A stretch of 64,000 bases of DNA from Hyaloraphidium curvatum. Lineage: Eukaryota; Monoblepharomycota; Hyaloraphidiomycetes; Hyaloraphidiales; Hyaloraphidiaceae. Position numbers and translations under genes: made by a program. Below, piece by piece: positions 45,893-56,866 of the stretch (positions are counted from its first letter, which is position 1; the number at the start of each line of letters is the position of its first letter). The notes under the pieces were generated by a model. The model made no database searches. It was not told the origin of the DNA and saw only the letters and a program-made list of their open reading frames with translations. Location: NCBI GenBank assembly GCA_025558095.1, contig JAIVFI010000044.1:62001-126000 (forward strand). Direction: 5' to 3'.

Positions 45893-47337
45893 ATGGCCCA
45901 CGAAACAGGCGTCCAGGGCGCACAGGGCGGGGCGTCCGCCGATCTCGGAGTGCCCGGCGTCAGCGGCCACGGTGAGGCACGGCCCTTTCCCGCCCGGAGA
46001 GCCCTCTGACGCGGGATCCGGGTAAACAAGTCTACACGACCTCGTCGAGCCTTCCCTTCTCGGTGGAGAAGGAATGGTACCTGTGCTACGCCGACAGCTG
46101 CACCGTGGACGACCTTTTCGTCGGGATGATCGACAAGGTGGCCCCCGCCGCGGCCTCTGGAACGTTCGGGCGGGCTGACGGGATCGCGGACAGGTCGGGC
46201 AGTGCGTGACCCCCCTGACGACCATGCTGGGCCTCAAGCCGACCCCAAGTACGTTGTCCGTCCTTCGCTGTCGGCGATGTCCCGCGCTGAGTCGGATTCC
46301 CACAGTGATGGTCACGCGGGATTTCCGACTCCAGCTCCACCCGTCCATGGTCGCGCAGGGCTCCAAGACCATGATACCGGGAGCGGGCGACCACCTCTGG
46401 TTCCGCATGTACATGCTTGACGTCAGTAAGGCCTACATCAAGTGCGAGTTTGAGTTCCGGTTGGTCGGGGACCTGGACTGGGCCAAGTTGGTTTCCCGCG
46501 GGCAGTCGCTCGCGGCCCGATGACTGATTGCCCTCCCTTTCCAGGTGGGCAGAGAGAGACATTGCCGGCGGGAGGGCCAGCTGGGGCTCCGGCGTCGACC
46601 GCCGGCCAGGGATTCCCGTCGCCGCCGGCGTCGTCGGCTACGTGAGCATCCTTTTCGTCGTCAATGTTTGCCAGCTTCTCATATCCTCCCAGATGGTCGT
46701 CGTCCGGGATCCCAAAACCCACCGCCTCCGCGCCGCCCCCCCGGACCTCCTCCCCGTCGCCGAGTGGACCCGCCGCGGCATCTTCCACAGCTCCATCCTC
46801 GCGGGCGACATGCTGGACGGGGAGCAGGCGTACAAGTGGCTGCTGCACAGCACCGAGGCGGACGGGTTCGCGGCGGAGGAGGTGGTGCCGGGAGACAGGT
46901 GGGAGGCGCTCCCAGAGTACGAGTGGAGATCGCGGAGGACGGACAACGACAGTTTGGGGCACACGACGGTGCACCGGTGGGATTCGTTATCTGTGGTGCG
47001 GATCGGTTCTGATTCCTCGCTGCCAGCCGGGTGCTGCCCTTTTTCGACGCCTGCTACGCGCTCCTGCCGAAACAGCGGGTCGCCGGCATGTGGTTCGAGT
47101 GCGTTTCGCCCCCGCTTCCTGTCCGAACTCGGCTGACGGCGCCCTGCCAGGTGCAAGACCGAGATCCTCCCGGACCAGGACTGCACCATCCGCGGCGTCC
47201 ACATCCCCGGCGCCGACGGCCGCGCGCGCTTCCTCCTCGACAACGGCGGCGGCCCTGGCCGGCTGAACCGGTGCGGCGTCTGGCTCGTGGACCGGGCGAG
47301 GGTGCGGCTCAAGAGCGCGGGGGGCGGGCCGGCGTGA
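45893..47337 (+). CDS. Unknown multi-exon membrane protein
   Basis: I do not recognise it. Proposed exons: 45893-45971, 46031-46137, 46203-46248, 46306 to about 46425, about 46545-46976, 47027-47098 and 47151-47337. The join between exons 4 and 5 is unresolved, with several donors (gtcagt 46422, gtaagg 46426) possible. The N-terminal half has EKEWYLCYADSCTVDDLFVGMIDK and a basic beta-rich stretch (RDFRLQLHPSMVAQGSKTMIPGAGDHLWFRMY). One strong hydrophobic segment follows (VAAGVVGYVSILFVVNVCQLLI). The C-terminal half is soluble, with WTRRGIFHSSILAGDMLDGEQAYKWLLHS, RVLPFFDACYALLPKQRVAGMW and paired Cys. Conserved-looking phases in most introns argue that it is a real gene. Confidence 0.6.
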
Positions 47338-47440
47338 GGCGGTTGGACAGGCATCAGCAATCAGAATAGACTACATTTCGCGACTCGTTCCGCGACGACT
47401 CCACTTGCGCCGATCGGCATCCAATTTTCGCACCCTTGGA

Positions 47441-49608
47441 TCACGGGCTCAGCAGCGCCTTCGGGGGCACCTGCACCCGCGGCGACTCGGGCACCTCCTC
47501 CTCCTCCTTGACCCCCTCCACGGCGACCTCCCCCTTTTCCAGCAGGTCGTCTTGGCTCCGATCGGTTTGGAGCGGGTGCATCGCCTTCCAACGCTTCTGG
47601 AAGTGGAACGGCCCGTTCGGCCCGCAGTATTGCGGGTACCGCCACTCGATGAAGTAGGTGATGCAGAGCATGACGCTGCGTTTGCCAAACGTGGGAACAA
47701 TCAGCCCACCGATGCATCCGCGGAACGCGCGGAGGGAAACCCACATCACCGCCCCGCACATGGCCGCGCTCACGGCGAACGCCTGCTGGTATAGCGGCGC
47801 GTCCTGCTGCCTGTACAGCTGCGGCCCGATGATGCTGCCGAACTGCCCGAACATGATGGGGATGGAGGAGGCGAGGGCGGTGTAGGTGGTCCCGTAGATG
47901 GTGTCGGTGCGCCTGCAATCCCGGGTTTCAGTCCGCTGCTGCTTCCAAGACGTGGAGCCGAAACCCACCACGCCATGGTGATCGGTGCCAGTGGCGAGAT
48001 GCCCGTCAGCCCGAGGAACAACAGGAACAGCTTCACGCCGGGCAACCCGGGCCCGATGACGGAGAACACGGTGTAGGCGACCATTGGGAAGCACACGATG
48101 GCGACGAGGTGGAAGAACCGGTCGTGGAAGCGGTCCGACGACCAACCCCAGAACAGGAGGGTGATGACGCCCCATGTGCCCAGCGGGGCGCTCATGGCGA
48201 TGGCCTTGGTAGAGGTGAAGCCGAGGTTGGTCAGGATGATGGGCTGCCGAATCGCGGTCAGTTTGGAAGCCTTGGCAGGCGTGGAGACAACCCACGTAGT
48301 AAGCCACCAGCCCCGACGTCACCGCCCCCGAAAACAGCTTCGCAATAGCAAAGGTGTACGTGAACGGGTTCCTCGCCGCGTCCTTGACTTGCGCCCACAC
48401 CCACGTCCTCCCCCTCGGATCCGAAACGCTGTCCCCCTGCAGCCTCCACTCCATGAACTGCCTCTCCGTCCTTGTCATCCACCCCCTGCACGTGTGCGGG
48501 TAGTCGGGCAGGCACGTCCACGAGCCGATGCCGATGAGGATGGAGAACAGGCCCTCGAGGAGGAAGAGCCACTGCCATCCGTACAGGCCGCCGATCCCGT
48601 TCATCTGGATGATGCCCGTGGCGAGCAGGCCGCCGATGATGGTTGCCACGGAGCCCGCGACGAAGAAGCCGGCGACCCGGCGGCCGCGCTCGGAGCGCTT
48701 GTACCAGAACTGGAAGGGGACGGGGTGCGGTGAGGCGAGGTGATCAATCGGGTGCCAGCGAGGCAACCCACGGTGAAGTAGTACAGCACGCCCGGGATCA
48801 GCCCCGCCTCGCACACGCCGAGGAAGAACCGCGTCGCCAGCAGCCCCCCGTAGTTGGTGATGGCCGCCATGCACGCGAAGACGATCCCCCAGGAGACGCA
48901 GATGCGCGCGAGCCATTTCGAGGGGCTGGCCCACTTGAGCACGATGTTGCTGGGGATTTCGAAGATGATGTAGCCGAAGAGGAAGATGGATTGGGCCCTG
49001 GAGGGGGGAGGCGGGTCGGTCAGATCCTGGGTAGACTACCCGTGAAGGTGGTTGTGATTACCAGTTGTATTGGTCTGCCAGCGGGGGTCAGTCAGGTGTT
49101 CCGTCCGCAAGCACAAGGCACAAAATGCCCACCGGTGGTCAGGTTCAGCGTCTGCAGCAGCGAGTTGCCGCTCTCGCGGTTGGCCACTGCGGCGAACGAG
49201 AGGGCCGAGCGGTCGAAGGTGTTGACCAGGAAGAGGAAGAACACGGCGGGCATGATCCGCCAGTCGGCGCGCCGCACGAGGGCCCTCTCGATCTTGGCCA
49301 GCTCCCTGCGAAGCCGTGCGGGAGAGGATCGGCGATCAGCGTCGGGCGGTGCGGGCTTCGCAGGGGACCCACTCGGGGGCCGCCCCCGCCAGCTCGGCGG
49401 GCAGCGCGACCTTGCCGTCGGCGTCCTTCGGGTACGACTCGTCGGGCTCGTCGGTGCGGCCGCCGACGATGCGGCGCCACGTCCAGCGCGCGGGCGCCGG
49501 TGCGGGCTCCGCAGGAGGGTTGTACGGCGGCGGCGGCGAGGGCGTTTCAGCGCGCGCGGGGGCAGCGCCCGCCGCGGCGGCCTTCACGTCGGCGACGCCG
49601 GGCTCCAT
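47441..49608 (-). CDS. MFS transporter, anion:cation symporter (allantoate permease-like)
   Basis: Plasma-membrane proton symporter of the ACS/Dal5 group that imports allantoate, nicotinate, vitamins or similar anions; substrate not predictable. Exons on the minus strand: 49608-49373, 49305-49133, 49074-49062, 48997-48772, 48709-48296, 48243-47969, 47912-47441; 602 residues. Evidence: NTFDRSALSFAAVA in helix 1, DQYNWAQSIFLFGYIIFEIPSNIVLKWASPSKWLARICVSWGI in helices 2-3, YYFTFWYKRSERGRR after helix 5, LPDYPHTCRGWMTRTER in the central loop and about twelve helices. The first 100 residues are a long Pro/Ala-rich cytosolic leader. Exon 3 is only 13 nt. All phases agree. Confidence 0.9.
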
Positions 49609-50423
49609 TGGCGCGGCACGCGGACGATTGGCGGCGGCGGATGGGGTGTTCCTGGACGAAGGCAGCGGATGGCTGATCGATCCGCGGCCTCAGCCCCGTC
49701 GAGCGTCTGGGCCGACGATCGTCTGACGTGACGTCGAATCAGCCGGACGGAGGGCCCTTCGCCGGCACTACTGTGGTGCTCCACAGCGTGTGGGAATGGG
49801 GCGAATGCTTCCGCAACGGCCGCCGGTGCCTATGCGCCCTGCCGGGACAGCGGGGGGCGAGGGCGCCTGGCCGCACCCGGGCGGGATCCGGCCGCTTCGG
49901 CCAAAATGGAGAGGTTGGGCAGCACCCATGCTATGGATTTGGGCAAAATCGCGCGGGACAGTGGTCTCCGACGGGCAGCGACCGTTCTTCGAAGATGGTC
50001 TCCAAGTGGGTCCGTCCCTTCCGCCGCTCCCGCGCGCAGGGGGTCCGGTCCGGCTCGGTCCGGCCCGGGCAGTCAACCGAATGACACCCTGAGCTAGATC
50101 AATGCGTTGAGAGTTGTCGTTGCTTGAATCGCGACGGGGAAAGCGGATTTTGGAAGATTCCTATGGAAAGCGGTCTGGAGCGGTCCAAAGTGACGTATCC
50201 GTCTCCCCACTCCAAGCGATCTGCACCCGATCCGCACGATTCACCCATGAACGTGACCGGCTGCCAATGTCCGCAATCAGACGCACCCCGGCGGAAGGTT
50301 ACCTCCGCTTCCCACGTTCGGCACTACGTTTCACGTTTCTGCTCCCTAGCCAACCAGCCACCTCTGCGGAGGTGCGGGCGCCTCACATCACTCGTCGGGC
50401 TCCGCAGCGCCGCTTCCCCCGCG
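49609..50423. promoter_or_regulatory. Divergent intergenic, MFS / 7TM-B
   Basis: 815 nt between two divergent genes. No coding motif in any frame. Both promoters should be here. Confidence 0.35.
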
Positions 50424-52388
50424 ATGACCACAATGCGGCGCGCGCCGCCGCGCGCGCTTGACTTCTCCCCCGCCGAATGGGTCACCGTCTTCCCCGCGCC
50501 GTCGCCGGGCGTCGCCGTGTTCCCGTCGACGAAAGCCGATGCCGCGCCGCCCGACCCGGGCGCCGACCTGCGCAGGGCCGAGCCGCTGTCGCGCGCCAAC
50601 CTGCTGCGCGAGGCGCGGCGGTCGGGCTCCGGGCTGCTGTACGGCATGACGCGCCTGAACTTTTTCCTGAGCCCGTGGGCAAACAAGGTGCAGCTGCGCG
50701 TGCTGGGCTTCCACGTCTTCAACTTCGCCCTGCTCGCATTCGTGTGGGCGGTCAATGCGGCCGGCGGCAACCGGTACGGCACCCGGCAGCTGATAGCAGG
50801 TGGGTTGCCCCGACCGCCCCAGCTAAAGGTCGGCTGACCCCTTCCACCATTGTTTCCAGCCCTGATCAGCGCGGTCCTGGAGCTCCTCGGCCTCGTCCTC
50901 CTGCCCTTCCTCTTCTTCGGCCGCCTCCGCCAGCGCTTCAAGAAGCTCGGCTCGGGGGTCAACAACGTCCTGGACCAGCACTCGCTCGCCGGCTTCTGTC
51001 GGTGGCAGCAGCTCGTGCGCCGCGATAGCTTGTCGGAGATCCTGGTCGACGTGGATCTCGAGAAGGCGGGCGCGGCGGCCGGGCCCAAGTCCGACGCGGG
51101 CGCCGAGGAGGCCTCGGAACCGGTCCGAGACAGCGCATCCACCGCCGCGGACTCGGAGTCGTCCTCCGAACCCGCCTCCATGCCCCGCGAGCGGCACTCC
51201 TCCTCCTCCCGCACCGACGCCCCCTCCCACATTGATGACTCCCCCCCACTCGGCGTCTCCCCGCTCGACACCGCCCCCCGCAAGGCGGTCGACCTCCCCC
51301 CCACGGAGCCCTCGAAGCTCATCGAGCACCACAAGGGCGACTCCCTGTGCCCGTGCGCGCAGGACGGGTGCATGGGTCGCATCGGGCACCGGTACGCCAA
51401 CCTGAGGCTGTTCCAGATGTTCGTCACCCTGCCGACGCTCATCATGCGGAACCTGTTCCACTTTTACGCGGCGTTCGTGACCTTTGGGTACATCTTCTGG
51501 GGGCGGTGGTGGGGCGTGCTGCTCGGCATCGTGGCCAGTGGGTTGCTGCGTGCCGGGAGCACGCACGTTTGATCTCACCCGTCCGCCGTCCAGTCTTCGC
51601 CGTCCTGAACGACAACGTACCCACCATCCTCGGCCTCGTGCAGTGGACCAACGTCCGCCTCCTCGGCCTCTCCCGGCGGGTGCACCGCCGCGCCATGCTG
51701 CTCGCGCTCGACAGCTTCCTCGCGCGGTGCAAGCACGAGCTGCTCGCGTGCGACGGGGACGGCGACGGCGCGCATGCGATGCAGCCGGCGGAGCTGTACG
51801 TGCGGCTGCACGAGGAGCTGCTGGCGACCTGGAAGAGGGTGCTGCCGCCGCTGTCCATCATGGTGTCCAACTGGGTGCTGCAGCTGAGCGTGCTGCTGGC
51901 GGTGATCATCATCAACATCGTGGGTTCCCGTGCCGCGGTTGCGCGGGCCGTTGCCTGACCTTTGGCGCATCCAGACGATGGGCTCGTGCGTCCCGGCGTA
52001 CTGCTTCTTCACCGTCGCCAACTCCCTCATCCTCATTACCACGCACCTCGTCGACCAGTCCGTCGCCAACTCCCAGATCTCCGACATCACGGATCTGTAC
52101 CTGGACGCGCGCCGCGAGGTGCGCGGCATGGTCGTCCGCGGCGAATCGCTCCCCCGCACCGTTGCGCGGGACCGCCTCCTCGCGCGGCTGAGGGCGCACG
52201 AGAACCTGCTGGGCTCGTTCCTCGAGGTGCACCTGTACAAGAGCCGGCTGCTGGGGTTCGAGATCAACTTCACCTTCACCCGCAACTTCCTCGTCACCCT
52301 GTTCACCCTGACGATCGGCCTGTGGACGCTGCTGAGGGGGAGCAACATCCACGTGGTGCTGGAGAACGTGTGCCCGCCGATTGCGTAG
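50424..52388 (+). CDS. Seven-helix membrane protein of unknown family, copy B (7TM-B)
   Basis: Paralog of the protein at 2416-3914. Exons 50424-50799, 50860-51537, 51594-51919 and 51975-52388 (all introns start GTGGGTT) give 597 residues. Helices at about 92-113, 122-147, 307-336, 343-366, 436-459, 464-487 and 558-580. The helix 2-3 loop is long (about 150 residues), Ser/Asp/Glu-rich and ends with the shared motif LCPCxxxGCxGxxGxR (288-303). Loops 4-5 and 6-7 are also long and charged; loops 1-2, 3-4 and 5-6 are short. Matching pieces with copy A include the LY-DARREVRG helix after helix 6 and LTIGLWTLLRG in helix 7. Extra length relative to copy A lies mainly in the N-terminus and the 2-3 loop. 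Function unknown; see findings for a channel/receptor hypothesis. Confidence 0.75.
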
Positions 52389-52660
52389 GGGGTCGACGGG
52401 GCAGTGCGCCGCGTTGGTGGGGTGGCGGGGAGCTGGTGGGGTACCGATCCAGCGGGCCTTGGAAGCCCGCTTGGAAAAAGTGAAACGCGGCATGGAGGAG
52501 CGCCTGTACATCCTTCGACAGTAGACGATGCGCTCGGAAAGACGCCTCCACTCCCGCCTATGCGGCAGCATACATCTACTTCACCTGCAATGCTCCCACC
52601 CATCGTCCCGTGCAATGAGTCCACCCTTCTCCCGTGTTCTCAGTGCCGAGGCAGTGCCCG

Positions 52661-53509
52661 TCAAGGCGCCAACCGGGACAGCACCCACGACCCTCCAGCA
52701 CCCTGCACCACCCTCTCCCCCGCCCATGCTCCCGCTACCGCCCTCTCGTACACGACCCGGTCCACGTCGTGCAGCTCCGGCGTGCTCCCGCCCTCCCAGA
52801 ACTCCCACCTGTCCGCCGAGACGGCGAAGCACCCCCAGAAATCCGGCGCCGTGCCCACCGGCCCCGTGTACGACGCGTCGGCGAGCACCTCCTCCCTGGT
52901 GACGCGCGACGACATCCTCGGTGCGCGGTGTTCGCGGAGCTTCTGCCCCTCCGACAGCCCGGCCCAGATCGACTCCCTTTCGGGCCCCGGCAGGAGCGCA
53001 GCCCGGCCGTGCACGACGATCTGGCGCGACCTGCCGGCCTCGGGCAGGGGCAGCTGCAGCACGAGGGCGCAGGCGGGGTTGGCGGCGAGCTGTCGCGCCT
53101 TTGGCGAGCCGAGGTTGGTGTGGAAGAGGAGCAGGCCGTCGCGCGAGTACGACTTGAGCGATACCGTCCGCGCTGCCGGCCGCGGCACGCCGTCCGACGC
53201 GTCGACGGTGGAGAGCACGGCGATCGGCTGCGGCGCGAAGGCGATCGGGGGGTGCGCGCCGCCGGCGGAAAGGAGGGCGGCCGAGGGCCGCGCCGGCGGG
53301 GGCTGGTTGAGCCACGCGAGCAGCAGCGCCAGCGGGTCGTCCGGCGCGTTCGACACGTCCAGCCGCGGGCGCGGCGCGGGCGAGGCGGGGGAGCGCGGCC
53401 GCGGGGAGGGCGCCCGTGCGCCGAGCTGGAGTACTGTGACTCCGTCGTCGTCGGACGACGACGACTCGTCGGAGGCGTACATCGCCGCTACGCTGCGACT
53501 TAGGGACAT
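52661..53509 (-). CDS. PNPOx-like FMN-binding split-barrel protein
   Basis: Intronless, 282 residues. Residues 110-170 show the pyridoxamine-5'-phosphate-oxidase pattern: RTVSLKSYSRDGLLLFHTNLGSPKARQLAANP and ALVLQLPLPEAGRSRQIVVHGRAALL. The C-terminus has WGCFAVSADRWEFWEG and HDVDRVVYER, which parallels the substrate/FMN end of the fold (PdxH: WGG..V.P..EFW.G..RLHDR). It is therefore likely an oxidase or FMN protein related to vitamin B6 salvage. The first 60 residues are a low-complexity Ser/Pro leader. The terminal RLAP replaces the usual RLxP ending. Divergent from the SDR gene with 144 nt between starts. Confidence 0.82.
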   Translation of the reverse strand: MSLSRSVAAMYASDESSSSDDDGVTVLQLGARAPSPRPRSPASPAPRPRLDVSNAPDDPLALLLAWLNQPPPARPSAALLSAGGAHPPIAFAPQPIAVLSTVDASDGVPRPAARTVSLKSYSRDGLLLFHTNLGSPKARQLAANPACALVLQLPLPEAGRSRQIVVHGRAALLPGPERESIWAGLSEGQKLREHRAPRMSSRVTREEVLADASYTGPVGTAPDFWGCFAVSADRWEFWEGGSTPELHDVDRVVYERAVAGAWAGERVVQGAGGSWVLSRLAP

Positions 53510-53653
53510 GTTGTTTTAGGTAGAGATGGGTGTCGAGGCGCGATGGCTCGAATGCGCGATGGACGTTGGCCGTCCGCGGAGGCGTGGGCTCCGCGCACTC
53601 GTTCTGCCTCCCGCGTCCCCCACGGCCTGCCGTTCCCACCTCTCCTTACTACG
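53510..53653. promoter_or_regulatory. Divergent promoter, PNPOx-like / SDR
   Basis: 144 nt between start codons on opposite strands; probably a shared control region. No specific site recognised. Confidence 0.4.
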
Positions 53654-54772
53654 ATGGCCAAACCGCTGCGCGTAATCGTGACCGGAGGATCCGGAAAATT
53701 GGGGCGCTACGCCGTCGCGGCCCTCCTCGAGGCGCACTTCCAGGTCGTCCTCAACGCCGACCTGATCCCGCCGCCGCCAAACACGCCGTGGGCCAAGCAG
53801 GTGCCCTTCCTCCAGGTGGACCTCGAGGACTTTGGGCAGACCTACGAGGCCTTCAGCGGGGCCGACATCGGCATCGACAGGGGCGGCAGGAAGGTGGACT
53901 GCATCGTTCACCTGGCCGCCATCCCGGCGCCGGGCAAGCACACGCCGTCAAAGACCTTCCGCAACAACATCCTCTCCGGTGGGCTCCCGTCGAGCCGGCC
54001 GCCGCGTCGGCCGCCGTCCTCACCCTCGCCTCGGCACAGAATACAACGTGTTCGAGGCCGCCCGCAAGCTCGGCATCCGCTCCGTCGTCTGGGCCTCCTC
54101 CGAGACCGTCCTCGGCATCCCCTTCCTCGACCCCCCGCCGTACCTGCCCCTCGACGAGGAGTACGCTGGGCGCCCCGAGAGCTCGTACGCCTTGAGCAAG
54201 CACCTCGGCGAGAAGATGGCGGAGCAGTATGCGCGCTGGCAGGGCAAGGAAGGGGCGCGGATCGTCGGGCTCCGGTTCTCGAACGTGATGGATCCCGCGG
54301 CGGGGGACTACGCGGGGTTCGAGGCGTGGCAGGAGACGCCGGCGATGCGGTCGTGGAACTTCTGGGGATGTGGGTCGCACGCCCCCCGGTCCGCCTTTTC
54401 GGCCGCTCACCCCGCCCGACTACAGACATCGACGCCCGCGACGGCGCCCAGGCCGTCGTCAAGGCCGTCCTCGCCTCCCTACCCGGCTCGGACCTCCCCG
54501 CCGGCGCGCACGTCTTCGTGATCGCAAACGCCGACACGGTCATGCGCACGCCCAACAGGGCGTTGCTGGAGCGGCTGCCGGGGATCGAGAGGAGGGGGGA
54601 CACGGAGGGGAACAGGACGCTGCTGGGGATCGAGAAGGCGAAGAAGGTGGGTTGTCCGTGCGCGCGGGTGGGATCGTGAGGGGCTGACGGAGTTGCGATG
54701 CAGCTGCTCGGGTGGGCGCCGCGCCATTCCTGGCGGCCGTCGTGGAAGGTGGAGATGGACTCGAAGATGTAG
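53654..54772 (+). CDS. Extended SDR, NAD-dependent epimerase/dehydratase family
   Basis: Rossmann-fold nucleotide-sugar or uronate-type dehydrogenase/epimerase. Exons 53654-53978, 54040-54369, 54426-54646 and 54704-54772 give 314 residues. The NAD-binding motif is VTGGSGKLGRYAVAALL at about 9-25; VDCIVHLAAIPAPGKH follows; the catalytic pair is in SSYALSKHLGEKMAEQY (YxxxK); RFSNVM is the later conserved strand. A DARDGAQAVVKAVLA helix and FVIANADTVM match bacterial and fungal uronate-dehydrogenase-like members. The short last exon ends SWKVEMDSKM. The precise substrate is unknown. Confidence 0.85.
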
Positions 54773-54985
54773 ATGGCCCGTTGGAGGTGTTGCAGATCGA
54801 ACAATCATCATCGCTCCCATTTTGGCAAAGAGATCATCGACGTACGCGCAAAAGGACACCCGAGTGACCGAGCCGCACGCATCCTCCTCCACCTACTGCG
54901 CCGGCGATGCGCAGCTCAGCTTGTGCCCCGCCCCGCCTTGTGACTGCCGACTTCACCGCCACGCATTCGCCCGGCTTCGACCGCT

Positions 54986-56866
54986 TCACCGCAGGACGAT
55001 CGCCCACTCCAGCACCCCCACCGCGGCCCCCACGAAGATGGCCCACGCCGGGTTGATCCCGCCCCTCCCATCCCCGCCGTAGTCGCAGCACAGCACGAAG
55101 GTGATGACGGCCAGGCTCAGGAACACGGGGTAGCCCAGGATGCTGGTGCCCTTGTCGCGCCCGGTGATGGACTGCACCGAGATGACGTAGACGGCCTGGA
55201 ACATCAGGCCCGTGGAGGCGGCGTTGATGCCCGAGAAGATCCACTGCATGGCCGGGTACTCGCGGATCTTGGCGTACGAGGGGATGGTGATCGAGAACAT
55301 GAGCATTCCCGGCAAGAAAATGGAGACGAAGGCGAGCCAGCCCGTCAGGATCATCACCCCCGGCCCCGAGCTGCGGAACGCGAGCGCGCCGACGAACGCC
55401 GCTGCGTTGAACAGCGGGCCCGGCAGCGCGTTCTGCAGCGCCACGAGGAAGGTGAGCTCCGAGATGGTCGCGAAACCGTACTGCTCGACCGCGAAGGACG
55501 TCCAGAGGGGGAGCAGCGAGGCCCAGCCGCCAAAGACGATGACGCCGCAGACGACCATCATGCCGTACAGGTTCAGGAGGGGGTTTCTGACGGGGCCGAA
55601 CTGGCAGGTGAAGCCCGTGGCGAGCACGAGAACGTAGAGCACGGCCAGGGGGAGCATGTTGACTAGCGTGGGGGGAAAGTACGGCGCCAGGGGAGGCTGG
55701 TTCGGTTTGACGTGGTTTGAAAAGGTGATTGCCAGCGGGTCGGGCTCCATCCGCGCCCTCGGGGAGAGGCCGGAGCCGGCGGTCATGGCCGAGGCGGCGA
55801 TCGACGGCCTCCTGCGGAGCACGGCGGCCCCGGGCGCCGAGATCTGCTCGAGCCCGTCCGGGACCCAGTCGTCGACGACGGAGTCGGAGTCGGCGGCCGG
55901 TGCAAGGTCCGCGGCATCCGACCGCTTTCCCCTCGTCTGCAGCTCCACGTCGGCCCCAAGATCCTCCTCGACGACAACCGTCGGCGTCCTTTTCGCCGCC
56001 TTGCCGGGCATCCTGGCTCGAAGCCCGTGCTTGGCCTCGGTGAACCACGCCCAAAGCCCGCGCTCGTGCCCCCACTCATATACGAACCCCGCGGCTCCCG
56101 CCAGCGCCATGACCACGGGGAACTTCCACACCGGCTGCGCGACGATCACCACCACCAGCGTGATGGTGCACAGGGCGACGGCGAAGACCCTCCTGTTCCT
56201 GCTGTGCGCCACCACCGCCCTCTCCGAGGCCGACATGCCGGGGAGCACGCGCACTGGCGTGCCGTCCAGGAGGACGATTTTGGCCGTCAGCCGGAAGGCG
56301 GCCAAAGCGACGAGGCCGACAGCGGAGCCGACGGCGCCGTTCTTGATCCCGACCGCCCATCCGGGGAGCTCCGAGACGCCGCCCGACAAAGAGAGGCCGA
56401 TGGCCACGCCGATATAGACGAAGAGGCTGGGTGCGGTCCACACGAAGAAGGAGAGGATCGCGCAGAGCAAGCCGCCGCGGATCAGCGCGACCGCCCAAGA
56501 GAACCCGGCGTTCCCGGGGCCAGGCAGGGACGACGTGATGCCAAAAAGCTCGGCGTAGGTTCGCTCGGTAATGAAGTGGTTCTTCACGACGAAAATCGAG
56601 AAGTACTGCGAAACCGTCGCTTGCGGCCCGCCGAGGGTCGTGAAGCCCAGCGGGAGGTACGTCCAGAACGTCTCGGCCAGCCGCTCCCGCAGCGGGCGCT
56701 TAGTAAATTCCGGCTGGATCAGCGGCAGCGAGTCGGGCGGGTCGGCGGGGGCGGAGGGAGGGCGCCGAGGGCGGGAAGGGCGGTCCGGCGCCGGCGCGTC
56801 CCCGGGCGGCGGCGTGGCGCTGCCGGGGGCGACCTCGGTGCTCGAGCGCGCTTTTGCCGGCGACAT
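54986..56866 (-). CDS. Chromate (CHR family) ion transporter, two-domain form
   Basis: Membrane protein of the CHR superfamily; members export chromate or exchange it for sulfate. Intronless, 626 residues from 56866 (an ATG 120 nt upstream, 56986, is also in frame). Each half carries a CHR domain: TFWTYLPLGFTTLGGPQATVSQYF and LFGITSSLPGPGNAGFSWAVALIRGG in the first, and LWTSFAVEQYGFATISELTFLVALQNALPGPLFNAAAFVGAL in the second, both with the hallmark proline-glycine turn. A roughly 170-residue charged cytosolic linker joins them. The fused arrangement is typical of fungal CHR proteins. Convergent with the SDR gene. Confidence 0.93.
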   Translation of the reverse strand: MSPAKARSSTEVAPGSATPPPGDAPAPDRPSRPRRPPSAPADPPDSLPLIQPEFTKRPLRERLAETFWTYLPLGFTTLGGPQATVSQYFSIFVVKNHFITERTYAELFGITSSLPGPGNAGFSWAVALIRGGLLCAILSFFVWTAPSLFVYIGVAIGLSLSGGVSELPGWAVGIKNGAVGSAVGLVALAAFRLTAKIVLLDGTPVRVLPGMSASERAVVAHSRNRRVFAVALCTITLVVVIVAQPVWKFPVVMALAGAAGFVYEWGHERGLWAWFTEAKHGLRARMPGKAAKRTPTVVVEEDLGADVELQTRGKRSDAADLAPAADSDSVVDDWVPDGLEQISAPGAAVLRRRPSIAASAMTAGSGLSPRARMEPDPLAITFSNHVKPNQPPLAPYFPPTLVNMLPLAVLYVLVLATGFTCQFGPVRNPLLNLYGMMVVCGVIVFGGWASLLPLWTSFAVEQYGFATISELTFLVALQNALPGPLFNAAAFVGALAFRSSGPGVMILTGWLAFVSIFLPGMLMFSITIPSYAKIREYPAMQWIFSGINAASTGLMFQAVYVISVQSITGRDKGTSILGYPVFLSLAVITFVLCCDYGGDGRGGINPAWAIFVGAAVGVLEWAIVLR

